A DNA stretch of 64,000 bases from assembly GCA_035079385.1 (NCBI GenBank), contig JAVHKY010000013.1, positions 434,001 to 498,000 on the forward strand, given 5' to 3'. Below, one piece after another: positions 27,375 through 39,299 of the stretch; position 1 is the first letter of the stretch, and every line of letters starts with the position of its first letter. Below the pieces are notes generated by a model. The model did no database searches. It had not been told where the DNA came from and saw only the letters and a program-made list of their open reading frames with translations. The translations under genes and the position numbers were made by a program. This DNA comes from Aspidiotus rigidus (taxonomy: Eukaryota; Arthropoda; Insecta; Hemiptera; Diaspididae).

Positions 27375-27695
27375 TCCCGAATACTTGATTTCTGGCATGA
27401 CTTCTGGAAAACCAGCATTCAAACAAACTTGAAGCGATCGAATGCAAGGGGATTCTTCCAATCGATCAAGTAATCGTCATATAGAAATCATTCTCTCCCG
27501 CTTCAGAATTGGTCTTATGCGTCCCACTCATTCTCATCTTTCTTCAGGTCGATTCTTGCCTCCTCCCCTCTCGTTAATACTGCTAATATGATAATATCTG
27601 TTCGTCATCTCTTCTCATATCCTGCTCTTGTGAATATCCGTCTTTCTCATTCTGTTTCTCCACGTCTTCCACCTTCTCTTTGTAACAATTCCAAT
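27375..27695 (+). mobile_element. decayed LINE (jockey/R1-like) C-terminal fragment
   Basis: A pyrimidine-rich stretch translates, in two frames, to a Trp-containing segment (DFWHDFWKTSIQTN) and then ILSRFRIGLMRPTHSHLSSG followed by a Pro-rich and a SVRHLFSYPAL segment. This resembles the end of jockey-type ORF2 proteins (..LTRLRIGHTRLTHSHL.., then a Cys-rich ..LTVEHILxxCP.. motif, whose cysteines are lost here). Stops and frame changes show it is dead. No poly(A) tail was identified. Confidence 0.5.
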
Positions 27696-29016
27696 ACGGT
27701 CACGAACTCTTTTAACTATCTGCGTTTCATTTACTTTTACCCTCCACAAAGGTAATTCCCATTTCTAACTTCTCAAACTTTCCACAGTTATCCTTAGTTT
27801 CGATGTATATGTAGCTCGTAAATATTGCACCAAGAAACGATTTTAATTTATAATTCGAATTCACATCATAAACATACGTAATTTTGAGGAGGAAAATCCT
27901 TTACCTTAGCATTACCCACGATGAAATGGAACATTATTTTCGTATCAGTAAACACATGTACAGAAATAGCAGTCAATATACGTATAACTTCAAAACTTTA
28001 TGACGTTTTTCTGAACGATGGTTTTCTGAATTTTGAAAAGAAGGAATGATTTCGGTTACTCACAAAATTTCAACAAAATCGATACATGAGGTGAGGAGAT
28101 GATTGGCACAAAAATTTCACGATCGTATTTTATGATATAGGATACTTACAAGTTTGTATTTTAAAAGATTGCCAAGAAGAAGTAAATTTCAATACAGTTC
28201 CCCTTCCCTCTCCCTGAGAGTACTCTCGTTTTAGGGAAGTCAATTGAAATGGACGAAGGTAGGGACATCGAGAATAAAATGAGCTTTTGATGCTTTAAAA
28301 TTTTTCTAGAAAATCTCATAATTTCTTGCTGGTAAAGTTCGCGAACACGTATGAATGGAATGTGACCGGAAATTCGGAATGTGCGCGTATTTCATTAGCT
28401 ACATACCGTAACATTAATTTGCAGATATATATTTTTGGGGGACATTTTGGAAATTTAAATTGCAAATTGCTCATCATCTGGAATCTAATTGATACACGAA
28501 AACGATGTTAATTATCTTACGCGGATAATGATGCGGTTGACGAGCTTGGCGCTCGTTATTTTTTGTAAAATTACGAGTATAATATTATTTAGGTATACGT
28601 TACGTGCAGTGACAACGAGTCAAGAATTTTGCACACGCCTAACAATCCAAACAGGTTGCCTTCCCCGCTCGCACTGCATTGGAAAATCACAGATTGAATT
28701 TCCTTGTTCGTTCGTAATCGAAGTTGCATTAAGAAATATGGAAAGGAATACGGGATACATATAATATAGCTCGAGTTCCGGACGATATGGGAGCCAGTAT
28801 ACCTAATTATATTGTGTCGATGAGAATTTTTTCAAGAACATTTATCCCGAATCGAGAAGCTGGTTTGCTTGCCTATCTTCGAGCAAAGAGGGTATCCATA
28901 AATTTCCACCTCCTGAAGTTCATCACCCGTTTTATTAAATCAACTATTGCAAATCCTCCTAATTATTATATTTTATTGAAAAAGATGAAAATTCATCAAG
29001 ACTTTACGGCTTAAAA

Positions 29017-29494
29017 GAAAAAACGACGGCTTCCTTAACGAAGTTAAACAAGGAACGCAGGGAACCTGTTTTATGAGTCAAATGGGATTTGGTATTGAAA
29101 ATTCAAGGAAGCTTAGACCTAGATAAAGGTAGTATAAGGAAGGCCTATTTTTCCAAGTCCCTTCCATATCATATAACTCGATAGTCGAAATTTTTCCAAG
29201 TCCCCCTCCTATCATAATTATATAGCTCGAAAGTCAAAATTTTTCCGAAGTCCCCCTCCCATCATATATAGCTCGAGAGTCGAAATCTTCCCAAGTCCCC
29301 CTTCTATCATATATAGCTCGAGAGTTGAAATCTTCCTAAGTCCCTCTCCTATCATACATGGCTCGAGAGTCGAAATTTTTTCCAAGTCTCCCTCCTATCA
29401 TATATAGCTCGAGAGTCGAAATTTTTCCAAGTTTTTTGCTGGACGGCGCACGGCAAATTTTTCAAAAAGCCCCCCATAAAACAGGTTCCCTGTT
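29017..29494 (-). mobile_element. AACAGG-family repeat, inverted copy with internal minisatellite
   Basis: Bounded by inverted motifs AGGGAACCTGTTTTATG (from about 29,059) and CATAAAACAGGTTCCCTGTT (to 29,494). The outer left edge AAAAAACGACGGCTTCCTT is the reverse of the end of the 24.5 kb copy. Between about 29,140 and 29,430 a roughly 60-bp unit (..TATATAGCTCGAGAGTCGAAA..CCAAGTCCCCCTCC..) is repeated about five times with divergence. Confidence 0.65.
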
Positions 29495-30149
29495 AAAATT
29501 CACTCTTATTCCTGTTCACTTCTTTTTAGTCCAACACATACGTTATGATAATCATCAGCTTCATTCAAAACCATCTGGTCACGAGTGAAAGACTCTGAAC
29601 GAATTACACAACTCAGGGGAAAAAAGAAGGAAGATCATCAAGTGCAACTTTTCAAATCTTCAATGATGTCAACGTGATCAGCCACCATCAGATGTTCTTT
29701 GTAGATGGGTAGTTTATCACGCTCCAACCCCTTCCACCTGACTAACGTTGACTTTTCTGTCAGTGTCGGCGTAACTATTAAAAAACCGAGCCATGGGTCA
29801 CCAGCTCGGAAGCCTCCCCCCTCCCTTCTAAATCTCAAATACGAACAACCCCAAGTGAATAAATGGCAAAGTCTTTCCTTTTTACCGGTTGCCCGGCCCA
29901 GAAAAGCGTCATGAATTGAGTCAAAATAAACCTAAGGATCATTACTGTGCCTGAACTTTTTTTTTACGATGAACAGAATAACAGAATCTATCAAATACTC
30001 GTAATGTTACAGACCAGAGTACAAACTTTTTCCGAAATTGATTACGATATCGCAAGGATATCGTGAGGTTCTAACAGGCAACGACTGATAACGGATGTTG
30101 TTCACCATACGCAATGAAACTTACATCAGAGAATGCAATATAAAGTGAA

Positions 30150-32223
30150 CTAATATAGCGAGCTCGCGAGTATGACAATAAGAATGTGGTTACGGGTGGG
30201 AAGAACTGAAGACTGTAGCGCGAAAAAATAATAAATAGAAGTTCCTCGAATAATAATATTACGTCTAAGTATTCGATTTTTCAGAGCTATTTCCATCAAA
30301 TTTACGACAATCCCTCCATAACCGCTACATTCAGAATTGCATTTTACCATTGCTGTAGGCAAATGATCGATCACTTTTGAATTACGCGAGCTACCGATAC
30401 TCAAAACTCGAAGCATACAATATACTCCACAATTTTATTATACTCGATATGTATCATGAACATGGTCGTAGACAATTCTGCCGCTAGAAAACTCGAAGAA
30501 AGTTATGTCTGGATAAACGACAGAAAATTATAATGAAAATGAGCGACGATAAAGCTTTCGAGTTGACTCAAATTCGACTCTTACACCAAAATTCATGGTT
30601 TTCAGTACATTTACTTAGTCATGTATAGGGTCTCATAGACATGAAACTCTTCACTCCTTATACGATTTATTTAAAAGAAAAACTTATCGGTACCAAACTT
30701 GAGGTAGAATCGCCTTCCAACAATTTGTTTGCGAATTATATTATAAAACTTACCATAGCTTGTCAGGGATGTAGAGGTACCGCTGCAATAAGTACACCAT
30801 ACCATACATAGTAGACAAAGAATTTCCCAGTCCGATAAGGTTGCACCCAATAGAGTGTGAGCGACCATGGTCATGCGAACACACTTCTAGTACAAAGATC
30901 AACGGAAATATTGAACATCAATAAATCACACGAACACGCTTCATTTTCGCACCAACACTCACGAACACCAAAATCGACGATAGTACCGAAGCACAAACAA
31001 AAAATTAATTGTATCGAATTACATAATAATGATAAGTCGTACGTAGAGACGCCGTCTTTTTTTCTCGTTGGCACGAGCCGAGAGACTAGACTTTAGAACA
31101 GACGCGGAAACACTCGTCAAGAGTCGTTCAGCAGCACTCTACCACCTACGAGACGTGAAAGCGAGAAGGCGCACAGGACAGGACACCATCGGCACGAGCT
31201 GCGGCAACGTATCTGTATCTGTATTAAAATAACCACATGGTTTTCCTCCGGTCACGTTGCCGTGAAAGGGTAAATAAACGTTGAACAACGTGCGCGATTG
31301 GTTCCTGGCTGTACACACCTTCGTCCTGCGAGTAACATGATCGAGATCAGCCGGGAATCACCGAAACTCTTATCATACACCTGTTATACTGAAACGTGTT
31401 CGCACGCGGAAATAAGTAATAACTATTTGCGAAGGTGAAGTGATTCTACACCCTTTAAATTTAATTTAATCTTATGATTCGCTCATCGTTCTCCGCACTT
31501 GACTGTTCGTCTGCAGCGATTACAAAACTTCGGTACAACGTACAACGGAAACGGGCACAGGCAACGGGTACAACGTGCGAGTGTCAGTGCGTGAACAATC
31601 AACTCAAGTTATTCAAAACGAAGATACAAGATGCATGCATGTTGCATACAAACACAAACAATAATATGATACATAGTTGTTACGTAGTAGTTGGGTATGA
31701 TCTGAGTCACGAGTACAAACCCCTAATAAAAATACAAGATCGCTATAACTTCACTAATTTGTTCTTGATGATTCTGCCATATGAGCACCTACCAAATCGC
31801 TGCGGTCGATCTTCCTTCTTCAGCACTTTAAAGGTATGCTGTACCTAGTCTCTCCACACACACAAAATATGCGTGTTTAACACGAAATGGTGTATTGCGG
31901 GTGGCGATTTTTACCCCCTGATAACTCTATGAAAGGAATAATGCTCAGAATTTTTCAAAACATCGAGTGATTATTCTAGGAGATCAGGAGTATATGACTA
32001 ATTACTGGACAACTCGAAAAAGGCAAAATGTTCCGAAGTTACGTCTAAATCTAAAATAACCATCTTTAAATCGTCGAATAATCAATTAATGGATAAAATT
32101 AGTTTGAGTACACCAATTTACCGCTTATTTCTGAGCTTCATCTACAAAGATACAAAATTTTGAGATATTTGATGCACTATAGACCTTTTTCCTATGATGT
32201 TACAAAATACAAAGTCATGCATT
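30150..32223. other. no gene called; CpG-rich patch near 31.07-31.40 kb
   Basis: About 31,070-31,400 is richer in G+C and CpG than the surroundings (GACGCGGAAACACTCG, AAGCGAGAAGGCGCAC) and contains GTCGTTCAGCAG, an initiator-like match. It may be a promoter or untranslated first exon. A 124-codon frame (31474-31848) follows on the plus strand, but its composition is poor and I do not call it. Confidence 0.3.
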
Positions 32224-32305
32224 CGTTCCAAATAAGAGTGCTCGCTTTTGATAAACAATCGCCCATATGCGCTGTTATCAAAAGCAGGCACTCTTATTTG
32301 GAACG
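32224..32305. repeat. 82-bp near-perfect hairpin
   Basis: Arms 32224-32257 and 32273-32305 pair as CGTTCCAAATAAGAGTGC..GCTTTTGATAA against TTATCAAAAGC..GCACTCTTATTTGGAACG, with one 2-nt mismatch and one bulge, and a loop of about 15 nt. This matches either a very young foldback or a miRNA-type precursor. It is among the cleanest stems in the window. Confidence 0.7.
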
Positions 32306-33507
32306 TACTATAAATGGTTTCTCATATTATACACCACAGTTAGTAGTGTTATTAATTAGTAGCCAGTAATATCTGTATGTATTATGTTCTAAATCCGGGG
32401 TTGTATAAGGATTTGTCGATGCCTGTAGTCGATGCTCAATCAGTTTCACCAAGGTTTCACCTTCACTTGCTGCCCGACGAATATAGATTTCGCATCAATT
32501 ATTTTATAGGTACTTATCTCATTTTTTGATCGTTGAAGATCTTCTTCTGCAACCTAAAAGTGAAAGTATTCTCTTTATCAGTAAACTTACTTTTGTGGAT
32601 TTTATGGAGAATTCGCGAATGAAGGCCCCGCTAGGAGTGCTACTTGTTCTGCGCAAAAATTGATCATGATGGTGTTTTCTACCATAACACAGCATACTAA
32701 TAAAATCATTAATTTAACCGTTTCAAATTATTTTTCATGAAAAATGCAAGGAACAAAACTTGTTGCCCTTTCAATTTTCTTTCAGATGAATGTAATTTCA
32801 GATTTTTTGGATAACTTTTTTCACTTCATCACTTTTTTGCAAGCTTCCTTAAATTGCCGCTGTGGTAAATCTAGAGGGCGCCTCCTTTGCCTTTATTCGC
32901 AAATTCTGGAAAATTCTGTTTAAATATCACGTTTGGTATTATTTTCTGTTTTCATGTGCCAAGGTATAGCCTACCAATTGAGTCTTTAATGCCAATCGGT
33001 ACGTATACGGCGGTGGGTAATTCCAAATATTCTTTGGAGTTTGATATAGACCCAATCATCCTCACAAAAATCTTCTTGCTACGTTCAATTGTAAATTAGA
33101 ACTGTGGTGCTGACTGCTGAGCCAGTAAGTTATTAGCGTATTATTTGATTATCTTGTCACTTGATCTATAGGAAGGAGGAGGTACAGTCTGATGTACCTT
33201 CTTACCTCGCCGTCGTGGATAAAGTAGGTATCTATCTTGAGAATAAGGACCATTCTTGTAGAATCCCTATTTACTTTTGTACATCGTGTAATATTCTTGC
33301 TACCGTATTTCATTCTTTCATTTTATTTTTTTTAAAGAAAGGTTCATAGTCCCATTCAAGAGTTAGCCTAGTGGCCCATTATGAAACGACCCTAATAATT
33401 ATATTGGGACAATAATAATACTAGAACGTGCAATAACAACAATACCTAATAATATTCAGTTCTATTTCCTGGCTCGAGAGCACGTGTGAAAAATATTAGA
33501 ATGAATT

Positions 33508-36500
33508 TTATAGGCTGTCCAAATTCCCAAAATTCAAATCATGGTTTTCTTCCTCCATTCTGTCTTGAAATCTTAATACGGTTGATAATAGTTTGCGTGT
33601 AGAGAGTGAGAGAGAAAAAAAAGTGTAGATTACAATTTTTCAAGTTTATAAACAAAATGTTATCAAAATTCATTTGACACTTCATACACATATATGCAAG
33701 TCTTACCTAATATTTTTGTTCATTTTTTGCGTTGTCGGTATACTTACAATCATCCTCTTTACAGTAATCGTATCCTTGAGGTCGCTTGTTTCTTTTGTAC
33801 GGCTGATTCAATTCTTCTCTAGCTTGGCATAGTATAGGTATGCAGAATTCCCTGTCATAAAATTCTCCCTTTTCGTCGAGATCTTCTATAACTAAACAAA
33901 AGTTGAAAAATCAAGTCAATGTAGCGAATTCTTACACAGGCTATGAATAATAGGTACATCTTGCGAGAACATCTAATATATAAAGCAGAAAGTTAGTCCG
34001 TCCGTCCGTCCGTCCTCCTGTCCGTTTATAACTCGAGAACTACTGGGCCGATCGCTTTCAAACTTTCAGGATATATTGTCCTCATCCCAGAGCAGCACAT
34101 AGACTCATAAAAATAAAAATTTGACGGGGAGGTGCTGAGTAATTTCAAAAAAGGGCGAAAACAATGACTTTTTTCAATATAAAAAAACGTGGTGGTGTAG
34201 CTTGCCATCGAACGCGTTGTTCCAACGTTACCGTTCAAACGCGTTGAGCGGTGCAGTTATAAAAATTAAGTTATGGTGATAACTCGAGTTTTACTCATTT
34301 TTATGAAAAATTGAAGAGAACAAAAATTGTTGTCCCTTTAATTATTCTTTTCGAATGAGCCCAATTCCAGATTTTTAGGAGGAAATTTTGGAACTATTGG
34401 TATTTTGACTGATGCGTATTTAAGATCATTGTGTTTACAGAGAGAGAGCATTTAAACCAGTTGCTCTGGATGAATCTACAGAGACTATTCGAGTTTTACG
34501 TATCCAATTTTCGATTTTGAAAGGAGACGTTTGTGTAAAATAATTTCTTGAAAATTTGCTCTTCTTTTGTGACGAGTAACTATACATTAGGTAAATATCG
34601 TCGTCAGAGTTTGAAACTACCTAAGAAAAGGTACTGGGTTCGAGAAAGAATTAAGAAAATTACATCCGGTTTCTCATATAGGAAACGACTGAGTTCGTCT
34701 CATGCCTCTACACAGACTGATGTAATGCTTCGGGGATATGGCAGGCTTTTTACCTACTGTCCATCTATTTCCTTAATCATTGCGACGGTTCATGAATTAG
34801 TCCGTTTTTTGCTGCAATACAGCCCTTACCTGTCAACTCAGCTTTTACCGTTAAGAAGTATTTACAAAACACTGATATCTACTCAACACACAGCTGGCGG
34901 TCAGGCGCGCCGGAGGCGCGCTGCCAACCGCTAGTAGTCCTATATAATAAGCTCTCCTGAATGTGTTACAAATTAGAATTTATTTAAAAGATGCTTCCTT
35001 GCTGCGGAAGTGCGTGTGAGGTTGTGTAAAAGAAATGACGAGAGAAAAAAGGAATTCAAGGCAATATGAAAAGTTATGAGGGGGAGAAAGGGAATAAAAA
35101 AAGCTCACGCAGAAGCGTAAGCATCACCGACTTTTCAATAATTTGCTATAAAATCATTTACACATGCTCCCCATACCTAAACTTCATTGTTTCTCACTTA
35201 TAAGCTGATTGTGATAATAATGATTTAAGGTATTCCACTTTCTCTTCTATTGTTCAATTCATTTCTAATCTTTTTAATGGGTTCTATTAAAATTAAAATA
35301 TAAAACTTAGGTGATTTAGAAGAATCTTAAAGTATTAATCTGACTGTCCATTTCCAAAAATAGGTACAGTAAGATATTATAAAGTCGATAATGACAAAAA
35401 TCAAAACATAGATGAGGAAAATTGAAATGGGCAATGAAACTTCCACTTTGTCTTTACCTGAATTTCAACATTACTCCCCAGTGTTCAGGCTACGAGCCTA
35501 TTGCGATAATGTAGAAGAGAAAAAAAAAAAAAAAAAAAATCATATGACTGTATACCTGCATAACGCAGTAATTATAAAATACACGGCCAATATTCAATCC
35601 ATCGCTTACGTGCAACGTTTGTTTAACGTATCCAATAAACGTCGAATTTTTTCAATCATATATGACTGGTAATGAGAAGTTTTTGCAGCCAATAGGTGTA
35701 TGATGCTTTAATCACGTGGCAAACGAACTCAAATAAATTGAATAAGCGAGATTTAGCTCTTACGGCTCTATACGTGGACCACGTATATTTTGAGATTTAC
35801 TCAAGAACCACTAGTCCAACCGATACAAAAATTACAGAGCAATAAGATTGAATAAACTATGACGTAATGTAGTGATATGAAGATAATAAGATTGATATTT
35901 TTTGAGAAACAACACTAAGAAATTCGAGGAAAATTGAGAGTTACTCAACTACTCGAGAAATCTAAGAAAAAAATTCACATTCCCAACTTCAGATAATCCA
36001 CTACAACTTGGCCAAATTTCATGAGAATCCAACCAGTAGTTTTTGAGGAGTTGCGTGGACAAAAAAATCTTATATATATATATATATATAAGGAAACCTG
36101 AAATTTTCTTATTAGGGTAGAAGTGATCTAGGACCTCCAAAACGTCGAGAAAATTCATTGCCCCCTCCCCCTGAATACTTTGCGTCGGGTGTAATACCTC
36201 ACTTTTTACAAGTAAAAAGTCGGTAAAATGATGTTCAAAGATTATAATAAAATGATACAAATACCTAGAGAGATAGTATCATGAAGTTGAGAGACAGTTG
36301 CTCTAATAAATAGAATATTTGTAGCATTAAAATTTTGAGAATTGTCAAGTGGCTATCGAAAACAAGAGCTACCTACCAACAATTATGCAAGAAGTTGAAG
36401 ATAGATGTAAGATACACCATGGCATATTGTAATATTTACCTTTTTTAGCCTCATCTATCATCAATACTCCTAACAAATCTCGACTATAAAGAGACCACAT

Positions 36501-39258
36501 GCGATTATTGGTCTTGTCTAGTTGTAGGTACCTATATTACCTCATCATATTTTCTCAACTCCCTACTACAGTTTCCTCGCCTTTGGTAAAGTTCAGCATT
36601 TTTGTCGTTTTTCTTCTAAAATTCGGAAAAGAGAGGAAACGGTATCAGTCAAAAGTGTTGATGAGAAAAAACCTTTTTTAATGTGGTACAATTCCTTTAA
36701 ATATCGTATTTTACACGTTGACGTACTATAGCTTCAGTGAAAAAGCGATGAGCCATTGAGTAGTTGTGGTCCAACCAAAACTCATGTCCCAGAATTTCAA
36801 GTGTAATATTTCTCAGAGTTTTCAGTTCTGTAAACAAATAAAGACAGAACTGAATTAGTCAAACTTTTTCTGTTTCTGTCTGTAGGAAGTTCCATAACTT
36901 TTCAACGCTTTGATCTGTTAACTTGAATTTTTTTTGAAAAATTTCTTGCTATTATAATATTTGTATTCTAGCTGGTGCGTATTTAACATCATTGTATTCA
37001 AACAGGGAGAATAATTAAACCCAATTAAACCGTTCGCTCTCGATAATTCAGAAAGATTATTAAAGTTTTTCATAATATTTTCATGAAACATTGAAGCAAA
37101 TAAAGATTGCAGCCACAGTAATTTTTTCGAATGAATTTAATTTTTAAGATTTTAAAAGATGTTTAAATAAAATAATTTCTTGAAAATTTATTTCACTTTC
37201 GTGATACAAGGAACTGTGCATCAGGTAAATATCGTCATCAGATTTTGAAACCATCTGAAAAAGGTACCAGGTTTGAGAGAGATATGTGAAAATTACATCC
37301 GGTTTTTTATACAGGAAACCAATGAGTGTGTCTCCTGCGTCTATACAGACTGATGTAATGCATTAGGAGTCTGTCTGGTTTTTTAGCTACTGTCCATTCA
37401 TTTCCTTAATCATTGTGACTCTTAAAAATTTGAAGAATTAGTCTGTTTTATAGTCTTCACACGTCAAGTTATAGCTCATTTGATAATTGGTGTTCAGTGA
37501 AAATCGGTTTTTACCCAGATTAATTTTTATAATTATTGATTTTTGCTTTTTACGTAACTTTGTAACTTATATTGCACGTTTTCACATAAATCTTATTGGT
37601 AAAAATGACGTATTGTCAGCAGTACTAAATTTTTGAAAAAGGTAGAAAGCTATAGCAAAGCGACCCCCATAAATGCAAGATGCCTACAAAAAACAGATAA
37701 ATACAGAATACATACCTAGCGGTCGCGCCTCACCCCTATTTTGAATACTAGGAGGTATTGAGGTAGGTATTGTCTATAATTTACTGAAATTTGAGATAAA
37801 GATTGAAAGAATCTTCTGCATACGTTCTTTATACAGCTTCGGATTCAGTTCTTTCACCTTTTTCACCTTCATCACCTTTTCCTTTTTCAAACAATGTTTT
37901 GATAAAAACTGGTCTAGTCCTCAAGTAAAACGGTTGTAGACGCTCAGCGACTCTGTGATCAGATATTGCTCCATCCACATTATCCGTTTCTAAATAAAAT
38001 TCTGCTCTAGCTCTGTAGTATGATGGATTTTTTGGATCTTGTTCCTGAAATGGCAGGATTAGGCTAAATTTAATGGAGAGCGGAAAAATAGCTTACAACA
38101 GATACACAGTTGATAACAATGGTCCATCAATATAACATGTGATCATAATTTATTTACTACAGCGTACAGCATTTGTACACCGGCCATGATGATTCATTCT
38201 TTTGTATGAATGACGAGACACCGAAACTTCAACAATTGTCTATCATTCTGGATCATGGATGGACCATAGTAAAAAGTTATAGGTATTAACAGACCATTTA
38301 GCCTAGGTACCGTATATAGTTTTAACTAGTATTGATGGATTATATTTACAATGTCAACGAAAGACCGTCATTACTATCCTACATTACAAGAATCTAGATA
38401 ATTGTTGCAATTCTGCGTCCCTCCGCGTTGTACAATTACTCGTACCTCAGTTTAAAAGAAATTATTGCAAGTGTACAAAGGGAGAAGGGAAAACATATTC
38501 TTGCTGCGGAACTTGAAAACAGAGTAATACCCAGTAATGTCAAACGTAGGGTCAAGTCGCAAAACGAACATTAAATTCATTTTTTTTTTTAATTTGGTAT
38601 ACCTACAATTAGTTTTGTATAGCACCAAATTGCTTCTTCACCTTTGCGCTTGCTCCAGAATTTTGAAGCTAACTTTTCTAAAGTAGGTACATCCAGAATA
38701 AATGTCTCTAAAACATATGAAAATAATTAATTCAATCATATCAACCGATCAATCATTTTTTTTCTACATGACGATTCCAATTATGTAATAATATCATACA
38801 GGCCTTAAATTAGGGTTGGGCTTCACACAAGAAAATACGCACATAAAACATGGTATTGAAAATAGTTTCTCACTGCTCAAATTTCCAACGGATTTTTCTG
38901 ATTGTTTTAAATGTTTTTCCAGCAGCTTCATATAGAGGCGCTATAGCAGCAGAGTTCAAAAATTTTTTGCTATACCTGTTTAAGTAGACGTTGAAATTGG
39001 TAAAGATTTGTCTATTTTTATCGGAGCAAAATTTGGGGTTCTGTTCCTATAGCGCCTCTCTTTCAACCTTTCTATGCACCATTTCCAAAAATCAAAAAAA
39101 TTCGTCGGAAAATGGAGCGTTGAAAAACTTTTTCACTGAGTCTCTCCTTACAAAGGCTACCCACGCACACCTAATTTTCTTGAAGCATAAAAACAATTAG
39201 CCACTTACCTTCAGGAGGATTTCTGGTGTTCCAGTACAAACGTCTACCAAATCTAGCG
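33508..39258 (-). CDS. TPR-like protein gene, 5-prime incomplete, six exons
   Basis: Exons (minus strand): 39258-39209, 38707-38607, 38044-37876, 36517-36440, 33891-33748 and a probable terminal exon 33563-33508. All have GT-AG junctions and matching phase. The product reads ARFGRRLYWNTRNPPEETF.., then EEAIWCYTKLIEQDPKNP, SYYRARAEFYLETDNVDGAI, ..PFYLRTRPVFIKTLFEKG.., ..RMWSLYSRDLLGVLMIDEAK.., ..EFYDREFCIPILCQAREEL.. The EAIWCYTKLIEQDP / YYRARAEFYLETDNVDGAISD segment fits one tetratricopeptide helix pair. About 198 residues are seen. A further 5-prime exon ending at 40,251 (donor GTGAGT) would join in phase, but its acceptor is unclear. If the donor at 37876 is skipped, a 14-residue tail ends in a stop instead. 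AATAAA lies on the minus strand near 33,325. The family was not identified; a ciliary or axonemal TPR protein is one guess. The introns carry Helitron and foldback insertions. Confidence 0.65.
33972..34934 (+). mobile_element. non-autonomous Helitron (963 bp)
   Basis: Starts A|TCTAATATATAAAGC followed by a (TCCG)4 stretch and an ..ACTCGAGAACTACTGGGCCG.. block, a layout common at insect Helitron 5-prime ends. It ends with a GC-rich hairpin (GGCGCGCCGGAGGCGCGC) about 10 bp before CTAG, followed by T, giving the expected A-T insertion context. A 128-codon frame (34548-34934) ends at the terminal TAG, but it is not kept in the related copy at 37 kb, so it is not called. The element lies in the intron between exons 36517-36440 and 33891-33748 of the TPR-like gene. 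Just after it, TCCTATATAATAAGC (34,938) looks like the start of another, truncated copy. Confidence 0.8.
36827..37480 (+). mobile_element. diverged Helitron fragment
   Basis: Begins TCTGTAAACAAATAAAGACAG, similar to other Helitron starts in the window. From about 36,960 to 37,440 it parallels 34,400-34,800 of the Helitron at 34 kb (shared blocks: AAAATAATTTCTTGAAAATTT, ATTACATCCGGTTT, ACAGACTGATGTAATGC, TTTCCTTAATCATTG). No 3-prime hairpin or CTAG end was found. It lies in the intron between exons 38044-37876 and 36517-36440 of the TPR-like gene. Confidence 0.6.
38885..39112. repeat. intronic foldback element, about 228 bp
   Basis: Outer arms CCAACGGATTTTTCTGATT and (reverse strand) CCGACGAATTTTTTTGATT are related, and inner arms AGAGGCGCTATAG (about 38,934) and CTATAGCGCCTCT (about 39,048) are perfect inverted repeats. 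It sits between exons 39258-39209 and 38707-38607 of the TPR-like gene. Confidence 0.55.
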
Positions 39259-39299
39259 CTAGAATCAAAGTAAGAATATAATAAGTTTTCTGCAGGGAT

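Noticed and set aside
31474..31848. 124-codon plus-strand frame downstream of a CpG-rich patch
   Set aside because: Irregular composition, no domain and no splice signal tied to the frame; too weak to call a gene.
34548..34934. 128-codon frame ending at the Helitron terminus
   Set aside because: Ends exactly in the terminal hairpin and CTAG and is not preserved in the related copy at 37 kb; best seen as non-coding Helitron sequence.
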